A DNA stretch of 64,000 bases, from positions 8,308,001 through 8,372,000 of the forward strand of contig JARUPY010000606.1 in the NCBI GenBank assembly GCA_029817715.1, written 5' to 3'. How positions within the stretch are numbered: position 1 is the first letter of the stretch; every line of letters starts with the position of its first letter. Made by a program: the position numbers and the translations under genes. Of this stretch, positions 23,615 to 35,694 are shown in pieces. The notes under the pieces were generated by a model. The model did no database searches, was not told where the DNA came from, and saw only the letters and a program-made list of their open reading frames with translations. Origin of the DNA: Melastoma dodecandrum (lineage: Eukaryota; Streptophyta; Magnoliopsida; Myrtales; Melastomataceae).

Positions 23615-26600
23615 CGATGGAACCATCTGTCAGCCAGCAATGCAGTGATCTTGCGGGGCTTGTTTTGTCAGAGCCGTTGAGCAGAGATCCTCTTTGCTCT
23701 TCTCATGTTCAGTTGCAATCTTTCCTGAAGATTGATACTTTAATGCCTCTTGTTTTTGTTGGGCTGAGTTCCATCGAAAGCATGGTTTTTCTGGTGAACC
23801 CAGGGGTTTTTCTCTCTGTGCTCCAAGTTGTGGCAGAAATTGCGAATTGATTTATTTTACTAGAAGAAGCCATTCTTACAGTTGCTGCGGAGGAATCGTC
23901 ATGTCCCCGCAGAGATCTTCGTGAAGATGGGATGACCTTGCCTAATGAGCGTTTCTTTTGCTTTTTTGGGTTGGTATTATATGATTTTGCAGAGCCAAGG
24001 ATGAAACATGAAGAGTAGTAAAAATTGAGTTTCTTGCTAGAAATTTCAGATGCTCGGATCTCCATTACACTATTGTGTTCTCAATCCCATTTTTTTTGGA
24101 GTTTTTCTGCTTGGCTTCATATTGATAACATCTACTAGTACAGGTCACTGCTCATTTGCGTCAAGAGGCAGTCAACTAGATCTCAACAGCATACGAGTGG
24201 CTGTTTCAAAGATGTGCAATTTCTGTTCATCATGGAGGAAGTGGTTCAACTGCAGCAGCACTTCGTACTGGCATATTCTACAGGACGGCATCCATGGAAG
24301 CCTATTCAAACCTGACAGGACGATGACGCCAGGAGAGTGGACCGAGAATGAGCAATGAGACAAAGGGGAAGGCAGCAAATTATATTTGGTTCCGTTCAAC
24401 TTACCACCACAGCGAGAAGCAGAAGTCTGCGGACAAACATCAGTCAGTCAGACAAACAATGAACAAGACTGTTCGAATATCCAATAAATTCGCCTCGTTG
24501 TCAGTCAATGCTGAGCATCCCAAACAACTCGTAACGCCAACTTGATGACAAAAATTAAAGGAGCGTTTTCCCTGCACAGAAAGAGGAAGAGTTTCGTAAC
24601 CTAAATCAATCCTCGGCTGATTTTTATTCAAAGAGGCTATAAAATCAAAGAACAGAGAGACAAAAGAGTGGGGGGTATCATCACACAGACATACACACAC
24701 AGACACACAGCAGCCTTGACATTCGGAAGATCATTCCTCCCTTGCATCGAGCTCCTCCAAGGTAGGTGCGGCAACAATGAGGAACCCTCAGCATCACCAA
24801 CTCGAACCCTCCCCCCCTCGAGAACCAACTCCTGTAGAACAATCAGCGATGGCAGCGGAGAAAGCACAATACCTCGGGCTGCGACAGCCTTTGATCCTTC
24901 TAGATACGGCGTGATCTGCAACAACGTTCTACTTAGGCCGCAGTCGTTCCTGTTCACTTGGCAGAAGCAGATTTCCTCACGGCTAGCCGTGAGGCGCCTT
25001 TTATTCTCATGGTTTCCCTCACATGTGCAGGGGTCCATCGACGACAGGTCTTCTTCTTCCCAGCAGCGCCGACGGGACTTCTTCTCCGGCAACATCAACC
25101 AAACAGTTCACCCCTCGGCGGATCGATCCTCCCTGATCTCCCAAGAACTGACAATGAACCGGTCCGGCACAAGTACCGGCTGTCATCAAGCCCACTTCCC
25201 GGCGTTCAGCGGCAACAGCAGCGCCCTTCCAGCCCCAAGACGGCTCCCTTTTCCTCCTCCTTTCCCGGCGCTCCAGGATCAGCCTCGCAACCCACTTTCT
25301 CTGGGCATCCACGGAAGCGGCCTCGACCTGCATCCTCCTCCCCGACTTCTCAGAACCAGCGGCGGGTCGGCACCCCTGTTCTTCTCCGACACCTCTTAAC
25401 CTGACAGCCGGCTCTGGTCTTCCCATGTTCTCCCAGATCAACGGCAACAACTTCAACTCGAGCGCCAACCTCCATTTCCAAGCGACACCAACGACCACGT
25501 CCCCGGCGACCCATCTAGATTCAGCCATGCGCGGCCATTCTCCTCTCCGGCGTACCCAGTCTCACGGTGGCGAGACCACCTCTTCCCGGCGCATCCCAGC
25601 CGCCACGCCGACGGTGACCAGATGCCCACAGCTCCGCCTCCCTCCAGCGCTCATTTGCTACGGCGACTGCGGAACCAGACCCGCCATGGCTGACCCACGA
25701 GCCTCCTACCGGTCTCCCTCCACAGGTTGGGCGACGGCGAGCCTACCTCCCGGATTTCCAAGCCCGAGCAGCATCGGCAGCCACTCCACCCCGGACTCGC
25801 TCAGACAAGGATGCTCGGTTTTCCCCTTACAGTCCTCGATGGTCAAACCCTCTGCAAGTCTCGAAACCAGAAGGCTCCTCTGGCTGGGATTGAGTTTGGT
25901 AATCCCTTTTTCTTTTCTCTCGTGCGCAATCCCCAATTGATTTAGTTGGTATGAATAATTGAATAATAAAAATCAATTTAATTGACATAGTTAGTGTGCT
26001 TTCGATATTTTTATCTTTTTAATCGTGCTCATTACTTTTATCAGGCAAATGTTCCCCTTTGCCATTTCTAGTCGATTCCAAACAAGCATCCCCTTTTTAG
26101 GATAGATAATAATAATTATTATTACTTTTTAACAAAATGTTTTATTTTTTGTTGATTTAAAGTTATTGTTTTATTATTTATACAATTTTTTTTTCTTACG
26201 TGACTTTCCCTCGGTCTTCATTATTTTGGCATCTAATTCTTATAATTATAAAAAAATTGTTATCGCCAGTATTATAAAGAAAATCACATCAATTTTTTTT
26301 AAAAAAAAAAAACATTAATTAAATGTAACATTTTTTTAAAACAATTTTTATAATCAATTAATTCTCTTAAAAATAAATGAAATAAAAGGTATCAATCCAG
26401 GATGACATGTAATTAATGACGAATTAAATTTTTATTATCATTTGGAACATTCTGATCATTTTCTTTGTTTGTCTTGCATAAAAATTTAACAAAAATTTCG
26501 AGGCAATCGACAAGGCGATCCCAATACGGTGGAGGGTTTACTAAAGCGGCCCCGACTGATGGACTCAACTCAAATACAGCCCCCCAGTCGGGCCTCAGGT

Positions 26601-27294
26601 ACATGAGGGAGGTGCGGGCCTCTCGTTTATTTTTTTTATATTTCACATGTAACGGATTGCGGGCCCAAGTGCATAGGCCCGCAATCACCGCCCCTTCCCC
26701 GCTCCCTTTGATCAAAATAATTGTCTGTGCCTGTTCGCATGCCTTAGGCCCATAGGTTTATCGTCGCATGTGATTGTTAAAATACACATGAGTTCGGGTC
26801 CAACGCCTGAATCGGGTCCAACGCCCGTTAACAAAAAGCAAATCTTTTGGAGCAAACGCCACCTTTTCGCATGTTTAGATGTAAGAGTTAGTAACTAGGA
26901 ATCCCCGAATCTACTCTGGTTTTTCCGACTTAAACCACACTTTTAAAAATAAGTCGGTGGCGACTCCGTAATAGTTTACCTAGGTTAAACACCACCCTTT
27001 TACGAAGTCATTTTGGATGGGTGACGGCGACACGAGCCGCTCCTGGAACCTCCCGAAGCTTCCTCCTCGGGCCATGCGCTTCTTTTCGCCCGTCGCCTCT
27101 TAAGGAGCATGGAGACGATCGGCGAAAAGTCTGGGCAGACCCGGTCAGGAATCCAAGGAGGGACCGCCCTGGTCTTTTCCGCAGCGTTCGACGCTCGAGT
27201 CGCGACGCCGACCGAAAGACTCTAGGGGAGCGGGCCCGGATCCTCGGGTCGTCCGAACCGCCGCGCGCGTGCTAGGCCGGAAGGCGCGCGTACA
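23598..27294 (+). repeat. 3' LTR of the Ogre-type element
   Basis: It starts tgtaaatacc and ends gcgcgtaca, followed by the target duplication cctac (27295-27299). TATA box at 24638-24645; hairpin arms at 26925-26931 and 26951-26957, with the primer-site-like 12-mer at 26958-26969. Most of it differs from the 5' LTR by only occasional bases, but about 25560-25890 is clearly more diverged. Confidence 0.96.
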
Positions 27295-28640
27295 CCTACC
27301 TTGGTCATTCAACCTCTCCAATTCAAGAGCTCCATACGGAAACACTTGAGTAATCTTGAACGGCCCTGACCAACGAGATTTCAATTTGCCAGGAAACAAT
27401 TTTAAACGTGAGTTAAAAAGTAAAACGAGCTGGTCTGGTTTGAACTGTCGATCTTTGATGCGTTGATCATGCCATTTCTTCGTTTTATCTTTATAGATCC
27501 TGGAATTCTCATATGCATCTAGCCGAAATTCTTCAAGTTCATCGAGTTGAAGTAATCGTCGTTTACCTGCAATTTCAAGATCAAGATTAAGCTTATGGAT
27601 CGCCCAAAACGCTTTGTGCTCTAGCTCAACGGGTAAGTGACAAGCTTTCCCGTAAACCAATTTGTACGGTGAGGTCCCAATTGGTGTCTTGTAAGCTGTC
27701 CTATAAGCCCATAAAGCATCATCCAATTTACGCGACCAATCCTTCCGATTTGGGCTAACCGTCTTTTCCAAGATTCTTTTGATTTCTCTATTGGATACTT
27801 CAACTTGACCACTCGTCTGAGGATGATAGGCCAATGCTACCTTATGATTCACGCCATATTTCTTCATGAGGGCATTGAATTTGGCATTGCAGAAGTGTGC
27901 TCCGTCACTTATTATTGCGCGCGGTGTCCCAAATCGTGTGAATATCTGCTTTAGAAACTTCAAAACTCCACTAGCATCGTTAGTAGGCAAAGCAATAGCT
28001 TCTACCCATTTAGACACGTAATCCACAGCTACAAGAATATATCGGTTTCTAAATGATTCAACGAATGGTCCCATGAAATCAATCCCCCAGACGTCAAAAA
28101 TTTCAACCTCTAGAATATTTTTCAAAGGCATTTCATCGCGGCGAGATATATTACCAACACGTTGACAACGATCACAATGAGCAACAAATTGGTGTGCATC
28201 CTTAAATAGTGATGGCCAGAAAAAACCTGATTGAAGAACCTTTGCCGCGGTTTTGTGGCCACCTTGGTGCCCACCATAAGGCGACGCATGGCACTGTTCC
28301 AATATCTTCTGCATTTCCTCCTCCGGTACACATCGTCGAATGATTTGATCTGCACACTTTTTGAATAAAAGTGGTTCATCCCAAAAGTAATATCTAACAT
28401 CATGTAAAAACCTTTTCCTTTGTTGGTATGACTGATCCGGTGGTAGAATATCAGCTACAATGTAGTTCACGTAATCAGCATACCATGGTGTAGCCACATC
28501 AACCCCAAACAGTTGTTCGTCAGGAAACGCATCATTTATAAGTGTTCCGTCTGGGATCCCGTTGTCGTTTTCTAGCCTTGATAAATGGTCTGCCACCTGA
28601 TTGTCCACTCCTTTCCTGTCCACAATCTCAAGATCGAATT
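27295..28640 (-). pseudogene. Athila integrase (truncated by the Ogre insertion)
   Basis: The open frame 28623-27295 continues into the Ogre LTR only by chance. It has an HHCC zinc finger ([24 protein letters not shown]) and the D, D, E core ([37 protein letters not shown]), then a C-terminal segment with [11 protein letters not shown]. The last 30 codons lie at 8092-8183. Upstream, only the final residues of the RNase H/connection region ([13 protein letters not shown]) remain. Integrase joins the element DNA to the host chromosome. Confidence 0.92.
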
Positions 28641-30012
28641 CTCTTTTTAAGCTCTATGAATGCCTCCATGCATTTGCCATCAAATACAAAGGCGGTATCC
28701 TTAGAAGGTTGCAAAGTGGTTTCGTTATCTTGGAGAAATCCTTGATAAATCTTCTATAAAAACCTGCATGGCCAAGAAAACTACGCACTCCCTTCACAGA
28801 TGAAGGTGGTGGTAAGCGTTCAATTGTTTCCACCTTAGCTTTGTCGACTTCAATTCCGCTTTCTGAAATTCGGTGGCCTAAAACAATTCCTTCACGAACC
28901 ATAAAGTGACATTTCTCCCAATTGAGAACAAGATTAGTTTCTTGGCATCGAGTAAGCACCGCAGATAAATTATCAAGGCAATTCTCAAAAGATAACCCAA
29001 AAACAGAGAAATCGTCCATAAATACCTCAATACTTTGTTCGATCATATCAGAAAAAATTGCAGTCATGCACCTTTGAAAAGTGGCAGGTGCATTACACAA
29101 TCCAAAAGGCATCCGGCGGAAGGCGAACGTTCCATAAGGGCAGGTGAATGTTGTCTTTTCTTGGTCTTCCGGTGCGATTGCGATTTGATTGTAACCTGAA
29201 TATCCATCAAGAAAACAATAAAAACTTTTTCCAGCTAAACGATCAAGCATTTGATCAATAAAAGGTAAAGGAAAATGATCTTTGCAAGTGGCTGCATTTA
29301 GTTTTCGATAATCCATGCAGACTCTCCAACCGGTGACTGTTCGCATTGGGATGAGCTCGTTCTTTTCGTTTCCTACCACGGTTATGCCACCTTTCTTTGG
29401 AACGCACTGAACTGGACTCACCCACGAACTGTCTGAGATGGGACATATGATTCCTACATCTAACCACTTTATTATTTCTTTTCTTACCACCTCTTTCATG
29501 TTCGGGTTGAGCCTCCTCTGTTGCTCGATCGAAGCTTTCTTGTTGTCTTCAAGCCTGATCTTGTGCATGCATAGTGTAGGACTAATTCCCTTAATGTCTG
29601 CAATGCTCCATCCAAGACCTGTTTTGTGTTCTCGAAGCACTCGCAATAGTTCCTCTTCCTGTTCGTTAGATAATGCAGCCGAAATAATAACTGGAAGAGT
29701 ACTACCTGAACCTAAAAATGAATACCTCAGGTGCTCCGGTAGCGGTTTAAGTTCTAACTCCGGTGGCTCTTCTATTGATGGTTTTGCTGCAGAGATGGGG
29801 CGTTCCAATGGTTCAGCCCATGGCACATGACGCATATACGCGGCTTGCTCTATCTCAGCTTCATCACTCTTATTTACAACACATTCCGGTTCATCCTCTT
29901 GTGGCCACTCTTCGATTGGTGCACGCACGTATTTTTCAAACAAGTCTCCACACAAGATTTCATCGTTCACGTCCACGAAGCTGCATTCGTCAATCTCGTT
30001 AGGAATACTCAT
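28640..30012 (-). pseudogene. Athila reverse transcriptase, frameshifted, RNase H deleted
   Basis: The frame runs from ATG 30012 to a stop at 28654. RT motifs: WRVCMDYRKLNAATCKDHFPL, GYSGYNQIAIAPEDQ, MPFGLCNAPATFQRC and the catalytic FMDDFSVFG. After FIKDFSKITKPLCNLL a one-base frameshift (about 28705) disrupts the frame. The shifted frame continues with [16 protein letters not shown] and then jumps at about 28640 directly to the integrase side. About 120 residues of RNase H, expected here in all gypsy elements, are missing. RT copies RNA into DNA; RNase H removes the template. Confidence 0.9.
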
Positions 30013-30039
30013 GGCATTACATATGTTAAAAGTTACCTC

Positions 30040-31809
30040 TTAATCATGGACGCGCATGGTAAGTTCGCCCTTTTGTACGTCAATCAAAGTTCGTCCTGTG
30101 GCTAAGAAAGGTCTTCCCAATATGATTGGAATTTCTCGATCTTCTTCATAATCTAAAATGACAAAGTCAGCTGGGAAAATAAATTTATCGACCTTTACCA
30201 GCACGTTTTCAATTACGCCCTTTGGATAAGTGTAAGACCGATCAGCTAATTGCAAAGTTAAAGATGTCGGTTTTACCTCCCCGATGTTCAACTTCTCAAA
30301 GACAGAAAATGGCATCAAATTGATGCTTGCACCTAAATCACAGAGGGCATAACATGAAAATTGAGTTCCAATGCTACAGGGTATAGTGAACTTACCTGGG
30401 TCTTTTAATTTAGGTGGTAGCTTCTTTTTCAATATGGCACTGCACTCCTCGGTAAGTGCAATTGTCTCATGCTCACCGATTTTTCTCTTCCTTGACAACA
30501 CATCTTTCATGAATTTGGCATATTTGGGCATTTGCTCCAAAGCTTCCGCAAATGGAATATTAATCTGCAATTGCTTAAAGACATCTAGAAACTTTCTGAA
30601 TTGATGCTCGTCAGTAGATTTTTTAAGCCTTTGCGGAAAAGGAATTTTGGGTACAAATGGTGGTTTCGAGGTCTGTACCTTTGTGGTTGCTTCATCGGTC
30701 GGCCCCTTATCATTTGTCTCGCCTCCTCCTTCGCTTGTTTTCTGTTTGTGGCGCTTCTCTCTAGCTTGTTCCTTCTCCACCTCCATCTTTTCGAAGGCTT
30801 CTTCGAAATCACGACCATTGCGAAGGGTGACGGCGTTGCAATGCTCTCTTTTGGGATTTACCTCAGTGTTGCTTGGTAAAGTTCCATATGGTCTGCTGGT
30901 AATAGAACTTGCAATTTGCCCCATTTGCACTTCCAATTGTTTAATGGACGTAGCATGGTCCTTCAGGATCATCTCTTGACGCTTTTGAACTTCTTCTTGT
31001 TGTTTCCGAGTTTCCTCCTGACTAGCAAGCAACCGAGTTAGTAATTCATCAACATTAGGCCTATTCTCACCTGCCGGTGGCTGTTTTGTGGTCATAAAAC
31101 CAGGAGGCTGATTCATCCTCGGTTGACTTGGTTCTTGTGGCCCTGTGTTATTTCTCCATGAGAAGTTTGGGTGATTTCTCCATCCAGGATTGTAGGTGTT
31201 GGAAAACGGGTTGTTCCGTGGATTGGAGCCTACATAATTTACTTCTGGCGCTTCTCTCTGGTCCTCATCTCCCTGCACATCATAATACATGCTATTAGAT
31301 ACCGATTTTGGAGTTCGGAGCGCAGCGACTTCCCTGGTGAGTTGCTCAAGCTGAGCGTTTATAGATGTCATTGTATCCATTTGATGCAGCCCGGCGACTC
31401 CTCTTGTTGATGTTTTTCGCTGACCATTGTTGGCGATTTGTTCGAACAACTCCAAGGATTCCTCAGGTATCTTGTTCATCAAGGTTCCTCCTGCAGCAGA
31501 ATCCACTGTGGATTGAAGCTGATCCGCCAAACCATCGTAGAAGCTTTGCACGAGCATCCACTTCGGGATCTCATGGTGTGGGCATAGACGTAATAGTTCT
31601 TTGAAACGCTCCCAAGCTTCATACATGGATTCGGTTGAATGTTGACGGAAGGTTGTGATCTCATTCCTGATCCTTACGGTTCGGCTCGGTGGGAAGTATT
31701 TGGCCAAGAATAGCTTCGAAAGATCCTCCCATGATCGGACTGCGTCTTCCGGCAATGAATAAAGCCATGATCGAGCCTTGTCCCGTAAAGAAAACGGAAA
31801 CAATCTCAT
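30040..31809 (-). pseudogene. Athila gag (main part) and protease
   Basis: 589 codons. The gag capsid domain starts with RLFPFSLRDKARSWLYSLP and contains LSKLFLAKYFPPSRT. A Gln/Glu-rich coiled-coil-like stretch lies at about 31000-30900. Protease has the active site CDLGASINLMPFSVF near 30325 and later IPIILGRPFLATG. The gag start is in the next ORF upstream, in the same frame, split by a TGA at 31810-31812 that fits CGA to TGA. The frame ends at 30040, just before the RT ORF. Confidence 0.92.
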
Positions 31810-32181
31810 TCAGACTGCCTCGGCTGACACTCCATTGCATCTAAACGTGTCGCATAAATCCTCGAATCGAGTGAGGTGCCAGTGAGGGTCTTCATTTGTC
31901 AAGCCTCCAAAACTTGAATTCTCAATCATGTGGAGTATGGACGGCTTGATCTCAAAATTCTGAGCCTGAATTGCTGGACGAAGAAATCTGGTGGGCTCAT
32001 GGGGAGTAGGTTGAGCGAAGTCTCGCATCGTCCTTCTCGGAGCTGGTGGATTAACTTCTTGAATCTCGTTGTTCTGATTTCTGTCTGCCATCGTGCTCCG
32101 TTGACTTCTTCTTAGTGCTCGAAATGTCCTCTCAATCTCAGGATCGAACGCGAATAAATCTTCGCTATGCGATCGGCGCAT
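31810..32181 (-). pseudogene. Athila gag N-terminus
   Basis: 123 codons from ATG 32181, ending at the TGA that separates it from the main gag part. It contains FEIKPSILHMIENSSFGG and DPHWHLTRFEDLCDTFR, the usual start of Athila/Tat gag. Confidence 0.88.
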
Positions 32182-32274
32182 ACACCTGAAAAAGAGAGAA
32201 AGAAAGAAAAAAAAAATTAAACTACTTGGTCAACACAAATTGCTTTCGTAGCAAGTAAAAGATTCTAAAATCTA
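32182..32274 (-). other. short leader of the Athila-type element
   Basis: AT-rich, with a run of A at about 32199-32217. No ORF. It lies between the primer binding site and gag. Confidence 0.7.
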
Positions 32275-32292
32275 TCCCCGGCAACGGCGCCA
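32275..32292 (-). other. primer binding site of the Athila-type element
   Basis: The minus strand reads tggcgccgttgccgggga close to the 5' LTR end. This is the usual primer site of Athila-like elements, complementary to the 3' end of tRNA-Asp as far as I recall. Confidence 0.85.
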
Positions 32293-32298
32293 AAAACT

Positions 32299-33448
32299 TG
32301 ATCGCAGAATTCGCACACCGCAAGTATACGGATCGCAACAAGTAATATCGTAATGAGTAGAGTTATCGTTCCCACGAGGATAGCAATTAAAACCCTTTAG
32401 CATACACAATTGCAATTTTTATGTAGCCAAGCAAATAGAAAAAATGAGTTTTTAAATCTGAAAATTAAACTAGTAAGAAATAAATATCGAAAAGCAAAGA
32501 ATCTGAATTCAATAGACGGAAAAGCCTAGGATCAAGTATCCCCTCATTGTTTCGTTAAACCCCTTCACTCGTTTATCCCAAATTTCTACTAATTCTGTTT
32601 ACTAACCAGATTCTTATGTCCCTAAGTGCCTCTCCCGAGTTTACAAAGGATTATTCTAAACCACCGTAAACCTATATCCCTATAGTGAATTACGAAGGCC
32701 AGAACACATTAAGATTCAATCCTTTATCGGTTACCTAGAAGTATATCTCCCGATACTACTTACTAGCCAATTCGCTCCCGCGATATTAACCAAGGCTATT
32801 TCGTTCACGTTCTCTCCTAAAATTCCTCTCCCGAGTTTAAATTAGGATAACACATCCACACAATTCGGTGATCAGACGAATTGTACGCATTAAGATCAAA
32901 CGAAATAAATAAACATCCAAAGCATAAATTTGTTCTAAAACGAGTTCAGGAAATTCAACTACGCAATTCGGTTCAACATAATCCTAGCAAAGAAAGTTTA
33001 GCCGGACATTGTTTTCGAGACACAATTCAAAGAAACGAAAAGCATCCTAAAACAATAATCGAACTCCCTTCTTCTCCCTCTGGTCGAATCCTCCTCCGTC
33101 AAATCCTTCTCCAAATTCTCGTCTAACGAACAAAGTCTTATTATAGTCCTAGAGAAATAAAACCTAGAGAATCTCTGAAAATCTGGATAAAATATTTTTT
33201 TCTCTTCAATTAGTCCTCCTCCCACGTGTCCTTCAACTCTTTTCCTTTGTCTAGAATCTTTGTAGATATGCCGAAATCTTCTTGTTTCCATTTTTATTTG
33301 AAATAAACCAACAATTCGGCAGTATCCCAATTCTCGAGAATAATGTAAAATAACAAGAAATAATATGAAATAAGCGCAATATTTTACAAATCTAACAAAT
33401 CCTAGGTATGAAATTGACATAAATAACTCTACTTTCGTAGAGTTATCA
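32299..33448 (-). repeat. 5' LTR of the Athila-type element
   Basis: 1150 bases, partner of 5292-6437. The target duplication agtgc follows at 33449-33453. Confidence 0.95.
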
Positions 33449-33646
33449 AGTGCTCGTAGGATGGACTTGATCAATGACTTTCCTTTGTTCTGGGAAAATG
33501 ATGTATGCAACTTTATCTGATGTACCATGTCTCGATGAATGAGCTCAATGTAGGAATCGTTTTAGGCATGTATGAATAATTAATTGCGTCCTGTTTGCAG
33601 TATTATCAAATAAAAACCTCAAATAAATTCAACGCCATGCAGTCAG
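33449..33646 (+). other. host sequence behind C1 copy 1
   Basis: Before the Athila insertion this followed the C1 copy 1 stop codon directly, so it is probably its 3' untranslated or downstream region. No gene is seen in it. Confidence 0.5.
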
Positions 33647-33719
33647 GACTCCGTGGCCCAATTGATAAGGCACTGGTCTACGGAACCAGAGATTCTGGGT
33701 TCGATCCCCAGCGGACACT
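33647..33719 (+). tRNA. tRNA-Arg(ACG)-like gene, possibly a pseudogene
   Basis: A 73-base cloverleaf. Acceptor 5' arm gactccg (33647-33653); D arm with ggccc...aaggc; anticodon arm ctggt-ctacgga-accag with anticodon ACG; T arm ctggg-ttcgatc-cccag (33695-33711). The 3' acceptor arm is cggacac where cggagtc is needed, so two of seven acceptor pairs are broken. Body and loops agree with plant tRNA-Arg(ACG). There is no T run immediately behind it. The acceptor mismatches make it uncertain whether the product is functional. Confidence 0.8.
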
Positions 33720-34049
33720 TGGAGGTTAGGGTCTTTCTGAACTGCTCAAGTTGCTCTTTGTCAAAATGAAGTGGTTTTCTCATGGATTGATATATGTGTC
33801 ATTTAGAGACATAGAGGTTAGGTTAAAAATTGGAAGGCCTTGATTTTAGGATCCATGACTAGATCGTGCCGATAACTACATAAATATGATGGGGTCTGAT
33901 GTATTCTGATAAACAAACATCTGGTTGCGCTTACACCAGAAATTGTTGAACTTTCATTTGTGGCAGAGGTTTGTCCATAAGTCAAGACCATCCCATTTTA
34001 CAAATTTGGTGCCATCGCTTAAGTTACTCATTTTATACATTAGCGATTC
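33720..34049. other. no gene recognised
   Basis: AT-rich, probably intron or decayed sequence in front of the NSUN-type exon. Confidence 0.5.
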
Positions 34050-34143
34050 AAAATGGCGAGAGCAAGGAAGCATTTCATGTTAAACTTGTTTGGAAGAGCA
34101 CATGAAGGATGAAGAATGATCCCAGAAGGAATCAAGAGAAGGG

Positions 34144-34836
34144 TGTTGGGGAGAGAGACGATGCCCGGAACTTGTCTTAGACCTGTACTGAACAAACAGG
34201 AACAAACCGCACTTCGACTATGCCACAATAACCAGCCCAATAACACCAACTTCCAGAGATATATGAATCCTGACGTCCACCGAATAGTAACCAGCGCAAA
34301 AGGAATAAAAGAGAGACACCAAGATTTTACGTGGAAAACCTCTCAACATAAGAGGAAAAACCACGGCCCGAACTCCACCTTTCTCCACTATCAATAACAA
34401 GAATGGGTTACACCAGAAGTCCTTCTTCTCTAGCCAAACTAGAGTATAACCATCGAGATCCTCAATCTCGGCTCACTCCAAGGCTAAACATCACCACTCA
34501 AGGGCGGATTACAACAAATAACCCGGCATCTACTTCAAGAGCACTACGGAGATAATGACAACATCTCGCAACGATTCAACCACCAAAACGACGGGCTCGT
34601 TGAGAGGATCAATACCGTGAAGTTTCGTCGAAAACGGACGACGAATCGAACTCCGATCGGCCGCGTCTTCTTCTTCTTCTTTCTCTCCTTTTTTTTTTTC
34701 TTTTTCGCTCTCTGATGTCTTCCACTGTTTTTGTATGTGGGGTGTCTCCTTTTTCAAAGCCACTGATGGGATTTCATCCCACAGTTGAATTGTCAAACTT
34801 GGGTGGGGCCCACATGGGCTTGACAAAAGCCCAACA
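34144..34836 (-). repeat. 3' LTR of the copia element
   Basis: 693 bases, almost identical to 38832-39522. The clearest differences are in the T/C-rich stretch 34667-34712 and single bases just behind it. Confidence 0.96.
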
Positions 34837-34852
34837 AATCTCCCCTCAAGTC
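34837..34852 (-). other. polypurine tract of the copia element
   Basis: The minus strand reads gacttgaggggagatt directly before the 3' LTR. Confidence 0.8.
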
Positions 34853-35694
34853 CATGTGGGGGACTCGACCATACCCGCTTTGTCTCGACACCATAAGAAC
34901 TTCATTGTTGACAAAGCCTTCGTCATCATATCCGATGCATTCTCATCGGTATGGATCTTGTCAAGTCGCAAAGTCTTCATCTCCAACTCATTCCGAATCC
35001 AATGATAACGGACATCAATATGCTTCGACCGAGAGTGGAAGGTCGAGTTCTTGGCGAGATGGATAGCACTTTGACTATCACTGTGAAGAACATAACTATC
35101 TTGCTCAATACCTAGCTCAAGAAATAACATTTTCAACCATATTAGTTCTTTACCGGCTTCGGTGATAGCTATGTATTCTGCCTCTGTGGAAGATAAAGTT
35201 ACACATTTTTGTAGTCTTGATTGCCATGATACTGCTCCTCCTGAAAAGATCATCAAATAACCTGACGTAGATTTCCTGGAATCAACATCACCAGCCATGT
35301 CCGCATCTGCATAACCAACTAAGATCGGCTCATCAATGCCAAAGCATAGGCAAAATCGAGAAGTACCTTTCAGATACCTCATAATCCACTTAACCGCCAT
35401 CCAATGCTCTTTTCCAGGGTTTGATAGAAATCGACTCACAACACCAACTGCATGAGCAATATCTGGCCGTGTACACACCATGACATACATCAAACTACCC
35501 ACTCTCGATGCATAAGGAACTTTACCTATGTATTCTCTGTTCCTATTTGTCGAAAGAAAATGAGAAGTACTTAACTTGATTTCACTAGCTAGTGGAGTAC
35601 CAATTGTTTTGCATCCACTCATACTGAATCTCTGACAAAATATTTTCGACATAGCTCTCTTGAGATAGCCAAAGTTTCCCTTTCTTCCTATCAC
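34846..35694 (-). pseudogene. copia RT C-terminus and RNase H
   Basis: 282 codons in a different frame from the main polyprotein, overlapping it at 35585-35694; the frameshift lies there. RNase H has GYADADMAGDVDSRKSTSGY, SSTEAEYIA and LHSDSQSAIHLAKN, the latter carrying a catalytic Asp. The frame ends at the stop 34846-34848, next to the polypurine tract. Confidence 0.9.

Larger units (their letters stand above)
8184..27294 (+). mobile_element. Ogre/Tat-type Ty3/gypsy retrotransposon, complete structure
   Basis: The element spans 19,111 bases with LTRs of 3733 (8184-11916) and 3697 bases (23598-27294) and target duplication cctac. In order: LTR, primer site for tRNA-Arg, an extra ORF before gag, gag-protease with a G-patch, an intron-like gap, then RT, RNase H, a second archaeal-type RNase H and integrase, a long 3' non-coding region, polypurine tract and LTR. 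The extra upstream ORF, very long LTRs, tRNA-Arg primer, intron between protease and RT, and double RNase H are reported traits of the Tat/Ogre lineage. Three in-frame stops (13301, 15201, 19518) make this copy non-autonomous. It lies in the opposite orientation inside the Athila integrase gene. Confidence 0.96.
5292..33448 (-). mobile_element. Athila-type Ty3/gypsy retrotransposon, interrupted by an Ogre element
   Basis: LTRs at 5292-6437 (3' LTR) and 32299-33448 (5' LTR) are near-identical and end in TG...CA. They are flanked by the 5-base target duplication agtgc (5287-5291 and 33449-33453). The primer binding site follows the 5' LTR and a polypurine tract precedes the 3' LTR. The order on the minus strand is gag, protease, RT, (RNase H deleted), integrase. 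The tRNA-Asp-type primer site, the RT motif FMDDFSVFG and the protease motif CDLGASINLMP fit the Athila group. A 19.1 kb Ogre element interrupts integrase at 8184-27294. No env-like ORF is visible between integrase and the 3' LTR. With stops, a frameshift and a missing RNase H, the element cannot move by itself. It landed just behind the stop codon of C1 copy 1. Confidence 0.93.
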
